From NCBI RefSeq assembly GCF_011694815.1, contig NZ_CP050177.1, positions 6,951,501-7,015,500 on the forward strand: a DNA stretch of 64,000 nt, read 5' to 3'. The notes beneath the pieces were generated by a model. It saw only the letters and a program-made list of their open reading frames with translations, searched no databases and was not told where the DNA came from. Below are positions 8,803 to 16,154 of the stretch, piece after piece. The stretch's first letter is position 1, and each line of letters opens with the position of its first letter. The stretch comes from Streptomyces liangshanensis. GTDB taxonomy: Bacteria > Actinomycetota > Actinomycetes > Streptomycetales > Streptomycetaceae. The position numbers and the translations under genes were made by a program.

Positions 8803-10502
8803 GCGAACACCGCCGTCCGGTAGGTCTCATGACGCCGTACGAGATCGGCGTGCGGGGCCGTGTCCGTGACCCGCCCGCGGTCCACCAGCACCACCCGGTC
8901 GGTGACGGCCAGCAGGGCGGGGCTCGCGGTGACCAGGATCGTCGTACGGCCGCGCCGGAACTCCCGTACCGCGCCCGCCACCCGGGCCTCCGTGACCGCG
9001 TCGACCGCCGTCGTCGGATCGTGCAGGACCAGCACCGGCGCCTCGGCGGCCAGCGCCCGGGCCAGCGCCACCCGCTGCCGCTGCCCGCCGGACAACGAGC
9101 GCCCGCGCTCGGTGACCGTCGTCTCCGCGCCGTACGGCAGCGTGTCGGCGACCTCGTCCGCGCCCGCCGCCTCCATCGCCCGCCGGAGGTGCCCGGCGTC
9201 GGTCGGATCGGGCGCCGAGGCCGACACGTTGCTCAGCAGGGTCCCCTCGAACAGGTCGGCGTCGTGCCCCGCGACCAGCAGCACGTCACGTACCAGCGCC
9301 GGATCGAGCGTGGCGAGGGCCGTCCCGTCCAGCTCCACCGACCCCGCGTCGGGGTCGGCCACCCGCCCCAGGCAGTGCAGCAGCGCCAGGGCGTCGGCCG
9401 GATCCGTCGTCACCACCCCGAGCAGTTCGCCCGGCGCGGCGTCCAGTTCGAGGCCGCGCAGCCCGCCGTACGACACCGCGCGCAGCCGGACCCGCCCCCG
9501 TACCGGCAGCTCCGGGGCGCCGGGGCCCGGCACGACGGCCGGGGGAGCGGACAGCACCTCCGCGATCCGCGCGGCGGACGCGCGGCCCTGCGCCAGCTCC
9601 GCGTTCACCCAGCCGACCACCTGCAACGGGCCGAGCAGGAACAGCGCGAGGCCCACCGCCGAGACCAGACCGCCCAGGCTGATGTCCCCCTGGGCGGCCA
9701 GCCGGCCGCCGACCAGGGCGACCAGGGCGAGGAACACCCCGGTCAGGGCCAGCGTCATGCCGTTCTGCCCCGCCTGCGCCCGGGTGGCCCGCAGCGTCGC
9801 GCCCAGCGAGGCGCGGCTCGTGGACCGGTAGCGGGCGAGGGCCGCCGACTCGGCGCCGATGCCCTTGAGTACCCGCAGCCCGGCCACCAGGTCGGCGGCG
9901 ACGCCCGACGCGTGCGCGGCCCGTTCCTGTTCGGCCTCGCTGCGCCGCTCCAGCGGCTTGCTCAGCAGGTGCCCCAGCCAGAGCAGCAGCGGGGTGCCCA
10001 GCAGGACGACGAGCCCGAGGGGGACCGAGATCCACAGCAGCGCCACGGCGCTGACGGCGAGCGCGGTGAACGCGGCGGCGGCCTCCATCACGGCGACGGT
10101 GACGGCCCCGACGCGTTTCGCGTCCTCGGTGGCGAGGTTCGTCAGCGCGCCCGGCAGCCGCCCGGCCTCCGCCCCGCCGCCGGGCTCCAGCACCCGGGCC
10201 ACCAGGGCGGTCCGCAGCTCGTGCGCGGCGACGACGGCGGCCCGTTCGGAGAGCCGGGCGCCGTTCCGGAAGCTGAACGAGAGCCCCACGTAGACGACGG
10301 CCAGCACGCCGATCCACAGCGCCAGGGCCGCCCCGTCGTCCTCGGCGACGGCCCGGTCGATCACCACGCCGACGAGGACCGGGACGAGGGCCTCGCCGGC
10401 CTGGTGTCCGGCCGCGAGCAGCGACGCGAGGGTCACGTCGCGCCGCTGTCCGGTGACCACCCGCCTCAGGACGTCCCGTCCCACCGGCACTTCAGCCCCC
10501 AC
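8799..10502 (-). CDS. ABC transporter, fused TMD-NBD, half lacking Walker A
   Basis: This 567-residue protein has a six-helix exporter-type membrane domain and an ATPase domain. Where Walker A should be it reads GVVTTDPADALALL, with no P-loop lysine. Walker B ends LVLHDPTTAVD instead of DEPT, and the switch histidine is absent (LVTASPALL). The signature LSGGQRQRVALARAL is perfect. It can therefore supply only the signature side of one ATP site to its partner, 6973-8802. It is the first gene of the three-gene operon, about 60 bp from the iron box. The GTG at 10502 gives the longest form; GTG codons at 10490 and 10484 are plausible alternatives behind GGGGGCTGAA. Confidence 0.88.
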   Translation of the reverse strand: MGAEVPVGRDVLRRVVTGQRRDVTLASLLAAGHQAGEALVPVLVGVVIDRAVAEDDGAALALWIGVLAVVYVGLSFSFRNGARLSERAAVVAAHELRTALVARVLEPGGGAEAGRLPGALTNLATEDAKRVGAVTVAVMEAAAAFTALAVSAVALLWISVPLGLVVLLGTPLLLWLGHLLSKPLERRSEAEQERAAHASGVAADLVAGLRVLKGIGAESAALARYRSTSRASLGATLRATRAQAGQNGMTLALTGVFLALVALVGGRLAAQGDISLGGLVSAVGLALFLLGPLQVVGWVNAELAQGRASAARIAEVLSAPPAVVPGPGAPELPVRGRVRLRAVSYGGLRGLELDAAPGELLGVVTTDPADALALLHCLGRVADPDAGSVELDGTALATLDPALVRDVLLVAGHDADLFEGTLLSNVSASAPDPTDAGHLRRAMEAAGADEVADTLPYGAETTVTERGRSLSGGQRQRVALARALAAEAPVLVLHDPTTAVDAVTEARVAGAVREFRRGRTTILVTASPALLAVTDRVVLVDRGRVTDTAPHADLVRRHETYRTAVFA

Positions 10503-10841
10503 CGCACCCCACCGCGCCCCTCGGTCGATCCCTGCCCACGCCCACGGACCGGGCGCAAAACTTAGGTAAGGCTAGACTAACTTCCTCGGGGAAGGTACCC
10601 CGGGGTCGGGCGCGGGAACATCGCCGACAGTGAGGCTCTCCTGACGCTTCGCGGAGTAGTGTGAGAGGTATCGAGGACCTGTCGTCGCCGGCCGTTCCGC
10701 CGGCGGCGTCCTCGACGAGGGATGACGTCGGAGGCACGGTCCTCCGGGAGGCGTGGTCGTCGATGATCGCGGCTGTGACACCGTCGGTGCGTGAGCGGGC
10801 AGCGGCGCCCCGCGCCAGGGAAACGGGTGGGGCGACCACGT
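10503..10841. other. Divergent intergenic region with iron box and hairpin
   Basis: This 339-bp gap lies between the divergent ABC operon and the NfeD-like gene. It holds the iron box at 10562-10580. It also has a long interrupted inverted repeat at 10672-10714 (outer arms CGAGGAC/GTCCTCG, inner arms CGCCGGC/GCCGGCG), which could be a 5' UTR structure of the rightward genes. I found no convincing small gene here. Confidence 0.5.
10562..10580. promoter_or_regulatory. Iron box (DmdR/IdeR-type operator)
   Basis: TTAGGTAAGGCTAGACTAA matches the actinobacterial iron-box consensus TTAGGTTAGGCTAACCTAA at 16 of 19 positions. It lies 60 bp before the first gene of the minus-strand ABC/lipoprotein operon. 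DmdR1/IdeR repressors with Fe(II) bind such sites, so the operon should be induced by iron starvation. Confidence 0.88.
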
Positions 10842-11063
10842 ATGTCCGTTGCAGATGACTCCGCGCAGAGCCCGGTCGGCGCGATCGGCCGGGTCACCGT
10901 TCCGATCCCCGCCGAGGGCCCGGGCGAAGTACTGGTCGCCGTACGCGGCGGATCCGAGGCCTACGCGGCCTGGTCGGACCGGCCGATCGGCAAGAACCTC
11001 CGCGTGATCGTCGTCGAGTCCATCTCGGCGCGTTCGGTCCTCGTGGAGCCCTTCCCCTCCTGA
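10842..11063 (+). CDS. Small NfeD-like (OB-fold) protein
   Basis: This 73-residue protein resembles the C-terminal OB-fold of NfeD proteins: GAIGRVTVPIPAEGPGEVLV at the start and a mid-protein run ending VIVVESISARSVLVEP. NfeD proteins are often encoded next to flotillin/SPFH genes, and a flotillin gene follows 74 bp downstream. Full-length NfeD usually has membrane segments; this form has none and may be the soluble domain only. I chose ATG 10842 because the conserved part starts there; an in-frame GTG at 10791 would add a non-conserved, arginine-rich extension. The family call is from pattern and context. Confidence 0.65.
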   Translation: MSVADDSAQSPVGAIGRVTVPIPAEGPGEVLVAVRGGSEAYAAWSDRPIGKNLRVIVVESISARSVLVEPFPS

Positions 11064-11137
11064 ACCACCCCCCCTGAACCCACCCCCCTCCTGAGGAACC
11101 CACCACACGCACCACGCGGTACGACAGGAGTCCCACC

Positions 11138-12361
11138 ATGCTGTTCTGGCATGTCCCCGCGCCCAACGAGGCGATGCTCATCTCCGGCTCCAAACGCCAG
11201 GCGCAGGACACACAGTTCCGTATCGTCACCGGGCACGGCAGCTTCGTCATGCCCATCAAGCAGAAGGCCCGCATGCTGTCCCTCGCGTTGCGGGAGGCGG
11301 AGATAGTCGAGGACTGCGTCACCCAGCAGGGCATCCGGCTGAACGTGCGCGCGGTCACCGTCTTCAAGGTCGGCGACGACGCCGTGTCCATCGCCAACGC
11401 GGCCCGCCGTTTCCTCGCCGAGCAGGACCGGATGGAGGAGCTGGTGGGCCGGATCTTCGCCGGCCACCTCCGCTCCATCATCGGCGGGCTGACCGTCGAG
11501 CAGATCATCCGCGAGCGCGACCGGGTCGCCCAGGAGGTCAAGCAGGGCAGCCACAGCGAGATGGAGAAGCTCGGCATCGTCGTCGACGCCCTCCAGATCC
11601 AGGAGATCGAGGACGCCACCGGCTACATCGAGAACCTCGCCGCCCCGCACGCGGCGGCCGTCGCGAGCCAGGCCCGGATCGCCCATGCCAAGGCCGACCA
11701 GGAAGCCGCCGAACGCGAGCAGCAGGCGGCCGCGTTGAAGGCCGAGTACGAACGGGACACCGCGATCAAGCGCGCGGGCTTCCTCGCCGAGACGGAGCAG
11801 GTCAACGCCCGCGCCGCGCAGGCGGGCCCGCTCGCCGAGGCCCGGGCCTCGCAGGAAGTCATCGAGGAGCAGACCTCGCTGGCGACGCGCCAGGCGCTCC
11901 TGGCCGCGCAGCGCCTCGAAGCCGAGGTCAGGCGCCCGGCGGACGCCGAGGCCTACCGGCAGCGCACGCTGGCCGAAGCCTCCCGCGACCAGGCGAAGTT
12001 CGAGGCCGACGGCTCCGCCTACGCGGAACGTACCCTCGCCCAGGCCCAGGCCGACGCCAACAGCGCCCGCGCCGAGTCCCTCAAGAACGGCAACCAGGAA
12101 CTCATCGCCGCCAACCGGACGGTGGAGAACCTCCCCGCCCTCGCCGACGCGGCCGCGCGCGGCATGGCCGGCGCCAACCTGACCGTCCTCAACGGCACCG
12201 ACGGCCTCAACGAGATGGTGGCGGGCCTGGTGAGCCAGGGCCTCGCGATCCTGAACACCCTCCAGCGCCCCACCCCGACGGGCGGGACCGGCAACGGCGG
12301 CGTCCCCGCGTCGCCGAACCTGAACGGCAAGGCTCCGGCCCGTACCCCCGAAACCAAGTAG
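11138..12361 (+). CDS. Flotillin / SPFH-domain protein
   Basis: This 407-residue protein starts with a compact SPFH domain (residues about 1-170, including FRIVTGHGSFVMP and LVGRIFAGHLRSIIGGLTVEQI). It continues as a long alanine-glutamate-rich coiled coil (about 175-330) and ends in a flexible Pro/Gly/Asn-rich tail. Flotillins scaffold membrane microdomains in bacteria. The strong hydrophobic N-terminal anchor seen in many family members is weak here, so membrane attachment may depend on the NfeD-like partner encoded upstream. A good ribosome site (ACAGGAG) precedes the ATG. Confidence 0.88.
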   Translation: MLFWHVPAPNEAMLISGSKRQAQDTQFRIVTGHGSFVMPIKQKARMLSLALREAEIVEDCVTQQGIRLNVRAVTVFKVGDDAVSIANAARRFLAEQDRMEELVGRIFAGHLRSIIGGLTVEQIIRERDRVAQEVKQGSHSEMEKLGIVVDALQIQEIEDATGYIENLAAPHAAAVASQARIAHAKADQEAAEREQQAAALKAEYERDTAIKRAGFLAETEQVNARAAQAGPLAEARASQEVIEEQTSLATRQALLAAQRLEAEVRRPADAEAYRQRTLAEASRDQAKFEADGSAYAERTLAQAQADANSARAESLKNGNQELIAANRTVENLPALADAAARGMAGANLTVLNGTDGLNEMVAGLVSQGLAILNTLQRPTPTGGTGNGGVPASPNLNGKAPARTPETK

Positions 12362-12416
12362 CACGCGGACCAAGTAGCACCCGGACCGAGCAGCACCCCC
12401 GGCCCGGAACGCCGAC

Positions 12417-12456
12417 GGCCCCCGGACCCGCCCTGAACAGGCCGGGTCCGGGGGCC
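12417..12456. terminator. Hairpin terminator between convergent genes
   Basis: Perfect 14-bp arms GGCCCCCGGACCCG and CGGGTCCGGGGGCC surround a 12-nt loop. It is positioned to end both the flotillin transcript and the SRPBCC-ArsR transcript. Confidence 0.8.
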
Positions 12457-12506
12457 GCTCATGCAGGCGGAACAGGGGAGGCGCGCGGTGCCGCGGACGC
12501 GGCGGC

Positions 12507-12911
12507 TCAGGCCGGGTCGCCGGCTTCCGCCGGGCCGGCGTCGGCGGAAGCGCTCCCGTCCGACGCTCCCGCCGGTGACCCCGTCGCTTCGGCCAGCCGC
12601 TTGATCGCGGACAGCCGTCCGTCCCACTCGGCGGCGATCCGGTCCATCCACCGGGCCGTGGCGCCCAGTCCGGCCGGTCTGACCGCGTACCGCGCCTCGC
12701 GCCCCGCCCGGCGGCCGGCCACCAGCCCCGCCCGGTCCAGGACCGCCAGGTGCTTGACGATCGCCTGCCGGCTGACCGGCAGTTCGGCGGCCAGGACCGT
12801 GGCGGTCGCCTCACCGTGGGCGGCGAGGGCATCGAGGATCCGCCGGCGGGTCGGGTCCGCCAGTGCGGACAGCACGTCCCCCACAGGGTCCTGGTCGGCG
12901 TCCTCCGTCAT
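12507..12911 (-). CDS. ArsR-family transcriptional regulator
   Basis: This 134-residue protein has the typical ArsR winged helix: LSALADPTRRRILDALAAHG, then AELPVSRQAIVKHLAVLDRAGLV as recognition helix and wing. It has an Ala/Asp/Ser-rich tail. Its ATG overlaps the stop of the SRPBCC gene (ATGA), so it is the second, translationally coupled gene of that operon. ArsR/SRPBCC pairs are common in actinomycetes, and the regulator usually represses the pair. No metal-binding cysteine motif is visible, so the effector is probably not a metal. Confidence 0.9.
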   Translation of the reverse strand: MTEDADQDPVGDVLSALADPTRRRILDALAAHGEATATVLAAELPVSRQAIVKHLAVLDRAGLVAGRRAGREARYAVRPAGLGATARWMDRIAAEWDGRLSAIKRLAEATGSPAGASDGSASADAGPAEAGDPA

Positions 12912-13369
12912 GCCGCGAGCTGCTCCGCGTACTTCTTGAGGTTCCCGGTCACTTCCGTCCAGCCCTCCGCGTGGCTCTTCCTGGAGGCCGTGTCGATCCG
13001 GTCCTCGGGGATGACGATATCCGTGAACCCGGTCTCCACCACCCGCAGCCGGGTGCCCTCGCCCTCCGCGGTCAGCGTGAACTCGACCAGGGTGGAGTTG
13101 CCCTCCGCCGCCTGCTCGCCGGGGTAGGCGCTCGCCCAGCGGTACGAGAAGCGGCGCGGCGGATCGACCGTCACGATCGTCGTCGGGAACTGGCCGTACG
13201 TGCCGTGGTCCAGGTGCATGGTGCCGCCCGGGCGCAGGTCGACGGGGGCGGGCTGTCCCTGCCCGAACCAACTCCCCACGTGCGCGGGCTCGGTGAGCAC
13301 CGCCCAGACGCGCTCCGGCGGAGCCTCGATGGTGATCTCCCGTTCGATGCGGTCGTCGGATTCCGACAT
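12908..13369 (-). CDS. SRPBCC (AHSA1-like) domain protein
   Basis: This 153-residue protein has the START-like/AHSA1 fold pattern: EREITIEAPPERVWAVLTEP at the N-terminus, a central region with DLRPGGTMHLD, a PPRRFSYRW strand, and the closing helix SHAEGWTEVTGNLKKYAEQL. Such proteins have a hydrophobic ligand cavity; the ligand here is unknown. ATG 13369 is preferred over upstream in-frame starts because GGAGGT lies 7 bases before it and the conserved fold starts there. It is coupled to the downstream ArsR gene. Confidence 0.88.
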   Translation of the reverse strand: MSESDDRIEREITIEAPPERVWAVLTEPAHVGSWFGQGQPAPVDLRPGGTMHLDHGTYGQFPTTIVTVDPPRRFSYRWASAYPGEQAAEGNSTLVEFTLTAEGEGTRLRVVETGFTDIVIPEDRIDTASRKSHAEGWTEVTGNLKKYAEQLAA

Positions 13370-13406
13370 GGCAGTACCTCCGGTGGTTCGGTTGCATCCC
13401 TCAGAT

Positions 13407-13459
13407 GTGCAACTCCATGGTTGCACCGACCCTGGTGAAGTGCAACCCGATGGTTGCTC
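13407..13459. promoter_or_regulatory. Tandem palindromic operators, SRPBCC-ArsR promoter
   Basis: Two copies of GTGCAAC-N6-GTTGCAC lie 33 bp apart centre to centre. The first (13407-13426) is perfect; the second (13440-13459) ends GTTGCTC. A further half-site GTTGCAT is at 13391. They sit 38-90 bp before the SRPBCC start and are probable sites for the ArsR regulator encoded in the operon (inference). Confidence 0.75.
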
Positions 13460-13514
13460 GACGGATGTGCCACCGATCCGGCGTCTCGGGCGTAGCCACC
13501 GCCGATGGGCACAC

Positions 13515-13552
13515 GACAGAGGCACCGCCGCGTGTGCGGCGGTGCCTCTGTC
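13515..13552. terminator. Hairpin terminator, 16-bp perfect stem
   Basis: GACAGAGGCACCGCCG and CGGCGGTGCCTCTGTC pair perfectly around a CGTGTG loop. It follows the small membrane-protein gene on the minus strand and insulates the SRPBCC-ArsR operon from readthrough. Confidence 0.85.
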
Positions 13553-13611
13553 GGTCGCACTCTTCCTCGGGGGGCTTCGAGGGCTTCAGGAGCGTCTGGA
13601 GTCTCAGGGGT

Positions 13612-13767
13612 TCAGGCGCGTGAGGCAGCCATGGCGATCGTGATCAGGCCGAGTACCACCCACCCGAACCAGAGCCACCCGTTGCTCCCCAGCGCCGCCG
13701 TGTAGGCGGTCACCAGGACCAGCGCACCTACGGTGACGCCGCCCATCGTCTTCGTGGAACCGGACAT
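13612..13767 (-). CDS. Small membrane protein, 51 residues
   Basis: An ATG at 13767, preceded by GGAGGAGGA, opens a 51-codon frame. The product begins MSGSTKTMGGVTVGALVLV, has a Gly/Asn/Trp-rich middle (LGSNGWLWFGWVV) and ends IAMAASRA. It has two hydrophobic segments and is probably a two-helix membrane protein. It lies 61 bp downstream of the CtaG-like gene on the same strand and ends just before a strong terminator, so the two are likely co-transcribed. The function is unknown; a role beside cytochrome oxidase assembly is a guess from position. Confidence 0.7.
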   Translation of the reverse strand: MSGSTKTMGGVTVGALVLVTAYTAALGSNGWLWFGWVVLGLITIAMAASRA

Positions 13768-13828
13768 GTCCGTCCTCCTCCCGGCCGGGGCCGTGAGGGC
13801 TATCGTCGCCCCGGACGGGTGGTTCGCG

Positions 13829-14782
13829 CTACTGCCCCCGTGCCTGGAGCGAGGCGAGATAGGCGTTGTACGCCACCAGCTCCTTGTCCCCGTCCCGGTC
13901 GGCGGCCCGGTCCAAGCGCGTCGCGACCCGTTGCTCCGACCGGTACCACTGGAAGACCAGGGCCACCAGCACCAGCACCGACGGGATCTCGCTGAACGCC
14001 CACGCGATGCCGCCCGCCGCCGTCTGGTCGCTCAGCGCGTCGATGCCCAGCGAGGCCGGGGGCGTACGGTACGCGCCGATCATCGGCTCGCTCGCCATCA
14101 TCAGCGCGATCCCGAAGAACGCGTGGAACGGCATCCCGGCGAACAGCTCCAGCATCCGCATCACGTAGCCGGGGCGGTGCGGACCCGGGTCGATGCCCAT
14201 GATCGGCCAGAAGAAGACCAGGCCCACGGTGAGGAAGTGCACCATCATCGCGATGTGCCCCGCCTTCGACCCCATCAGGAAGTCGAAGAGCGGCGTGAAG
14301 TACAGCCCGTAGAGGCTCGCGATGAACAGCGGAATGGTGAACGCGGGGTGCGTGACGACCCGTACGAACCGGCTGTGCAGGACCGCGAGCAGCAGCTCGC
14401 GCGGCCCCTTGCGGCCCCGCCGCCGCGCCACCGGCAGGGCCCGCAGGGCCAGGGTCACCGGCGCGCCCAGCAGGATCAGGATGGGGGACACCATGCTGAT
14501 CACCATGTGCTGGACCATGTGCACGCTGAACATGACCATGCCGTAGTCGTTCAGCTTCGTGCACATCACCAGCGCCACGGTCAGCACGCCCACCGTGAAC
14601 CCGACCGCGCGGCCGACCGGCCAGCTGTCGCCGCGCCGGCGCAGCCGCACCACACCCCAGCCGTACAGCGCGAGCGCCAGCAGGCAGCCCGCCAGGAAGA
14701 AGTAGTCGGGGGAGTACTGCAACGCCCGTCCCAGCGTGAACGGCGGCAGATCCATGGTCATGCCGTGCCCGCTGTGATCCAT
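13829..14782 (-). CDS. CtaG-like cytochrome c oxidase assembly membrane protein
   Basis: This 317-residue integral membrane protein reads as the caa3_CtaG family. It has seven or more hydrophobic segments with conserved histidines in SVHMVQHMVISMVSPILIL, VTHPAFTIPLF and MVHFLTVGLVFFWPIMGIDP. The family is linked to copper insertion or assembly of cytochrome oxidase. A histidine-rich start (MDHSGHGM) could bind copper. The ATG at 14782 is the natural start. The short cytosolic C-terminus is charged. Confidence 0.88.
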   Translation of the reverse strand: MDHSGHGMTMDLPPFTLGRALQYSPDYFFLAGCLLALALYGWGVVRLRRRGDSWPVGRAVGFTVGVLTVALVMCTKLNDYGMVMFSVHMVQHMVISMVSPILILLGAPVTLALRALPVARRRGRKGPRELLLAVLHSRFVRVVTHPAFTIPLFIASLYGLYFTPLFDFLMGSKAGHIAMMVHFLTVGLVFFWPIMGIDPGPHRPGYVMRMLELFAGMPFHAFFGIALMMASEPMIGAYRTPPASLGIDALSDQTAAGGIAWAFSEIPSVLVLVALVFQWYRSEQRVATRLDRAADRDGDKELVAYNAYLASLQARGQ

Positions 14783-14877
14783 CCGTGCGCTCCCGAGTGA
14801 CGAGTGGTGCCGCGGCGCTCGGCTCGCGGCCGGGCGCGGCCGCGGCGATTCGCGCCGGTTGTCCGCACCAGACTAGA

Positions 14878-14911
14878 ACCGCCCCCGGCCGCGACCGCGA
14901 CCGGGGGCGGT
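14878..14911. terminator. Hairpin terminator after pfkA
   Basis: ACCGCCCCCGG and CCGGGGGCGGT form a perfect 11-bp stem 32 bp after the phosphofructokinase stop on the minus strand. Confidence 0.75.
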
Positions 14912-14942
14912 GTCCGTGGGACTCACCCAGGTGTACGGAAGG

Positions 14943-15968
14943 TCAGAGCACGCACTCCGCCTCGGCGTACCGCTCCGCGGGCACCGTCTTGAGCGTCGCC
15001 ACGGCCTCGGACAGCGGCACCATCACGATGTCCGTGCCGCGCAGCGCGGTCAGCATGCCGAACTCGCCGCGGTGCGCCGCCTCGACCGCGTGCCAGCCGA
15101 ACCGGGTCGCCAGGACCCTGTCGTACGCGGTCGGCGTGCCACCGCGCTGGACGTGGCCCAGTATCACCGGGCGGGCCTCCTTGCCGAGCCGCTGCTCCAG
15201 CTCGACGGAGAGCTGCCCGGCGATCCCGGCGAAGCGCTCGTGGCCGTAGATGTCCGTGCCGCCCTCGTCGAACTTCATCGAGCCCTCGCGCGGCTTCGCG
15301 CCCTCCGCGACCACCACGATCGCGAACCGCTTGCCCGCCGAGAACCGCTTGCCGACCAGCGCCGCCAGCTCACCGATGTCGAAGGGGCGCTCGGGCACGA
15401 CGATCGCGTGGGCCCCGGCGGCCATGCCGGAGTGCAGGGCGATCCAGCCCGTGTGGCGGCCCATGACCTCGACGATCAGGACCCGCTGGTGGGACTCGGC
15501 GGTGGTCTTCAGCCGGTCCAGCGCGTCCGTGGCGACCCCGACGGCCGTGTCGAAGCCGAAGGTCACGTCGGTCGAGGGGATGTCGTTGTCGATGGTCTTC
15601 GGCACACCGACGATCGGCAGCCCGGCCTCCGACAGCAGGTGGGCCGCCTTGAGCGTGCCCTCGCCGCCGATCGGGATGATCGCGTCGAGACCGAGGTCCG
15701 CGACGTGGCCCCTGGCCCGCTCCACCCCGTCCCGCAGGTGCGCCGGCTGGACCCGGGAGGAGCCGAGGATCGTGCCGCCCCGCGCCAGGATCCCGGCCAC
15801 CGCGTCCAGGTCGAGCTTGCGGTAGTCGCACTCCAGCAGACCCCGCCAGCCGTCGTGGAAGCCGATCACCTCGTCGCCGTGGTCGACGACGGCGCGGTGT
15901 ACGACGGACCTGATGACGGCGTTGAGGCCGGGGCAGTCGCCGCCTGAGGTGAGCACACCAATTCGCAT
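14943..15968 (-). CDS. pfkA: 6-phosphofructokinase
   Basis: This 341-residue protein catalyses fructose-6-phosphate phosphorylation in glycolysis. Motifs are LTSGGDCPGLN (residues 6-16), GGEGT (101-105), PKTIDNDIPS (123-132), the substrate-binding MGRHTGWIAL, and a late GHVQRGGTPTAYDR. Residue 104 is Gly, the determinant of ATP use, while residue 124 is Lys, as in pyrophosphate-type enzymes. This mix is known from actinomycete ATP-dependent (group III) enzymes. I chose ATG 15968 because the sheet-forming MRIGVLTSGG starts there and AAAGG lies about 10 bases upstream; longer in-frame starts add non-conserved sequence. Confidence 0.96.
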   Translation of the reverse strand: MRIGVLTSGGDCPGLNAVIRSVVHRAVVDHGDEVIGFHDGWRGLLECDYRKLDLDAVAGILARGGTILGSSRVQPAHLRDGVERARGHVADLGLDAIIPIGGEGTLKAAHLLSEAGLPIVGVPKTIDNDIPSTDVTFGFDTAVGVATDALDRLKTTAESHQRVLIVEVMGRHTGWIALHSGMAAGAHAIVVPERPFDIGELAALVGKRFSAGKRFAIVVVAEGAKPREGSMKFDEGGTDIYGHERFAGIAGQLSVELEQRLGKEARPVILGHVQRGGTPTAYDRVLATRFGWHAVEAAHRGEFGMLTALRGTDIVMVPLSEAVATLKTVPAERYAEAECVL

Positions 15969-16154
15969 GGCCCGGAATACCTTTGCAACGTGGGCTGGAG
16001 GCCGCACCACTCTGTCCGGCCCGATCGTCGCCACCCTACCGGCGGGGGCTGTGAGGACCGAACCTGCCGTCCGCCTGCTGGACAGCCGCCCGGGGCCCCG
16101 GGACACACCCGTGTGGGGTGGGTCCGGGCCGCCGGGCGGGCTGTGGGCGGGTCC

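Noticed and set aside
5703..8823. Two long plus-strand frames opposite the lipoprotein and ABC genes
   Set aside because: They are antisense shadows of genes with lipobox, Walker and other motifs.
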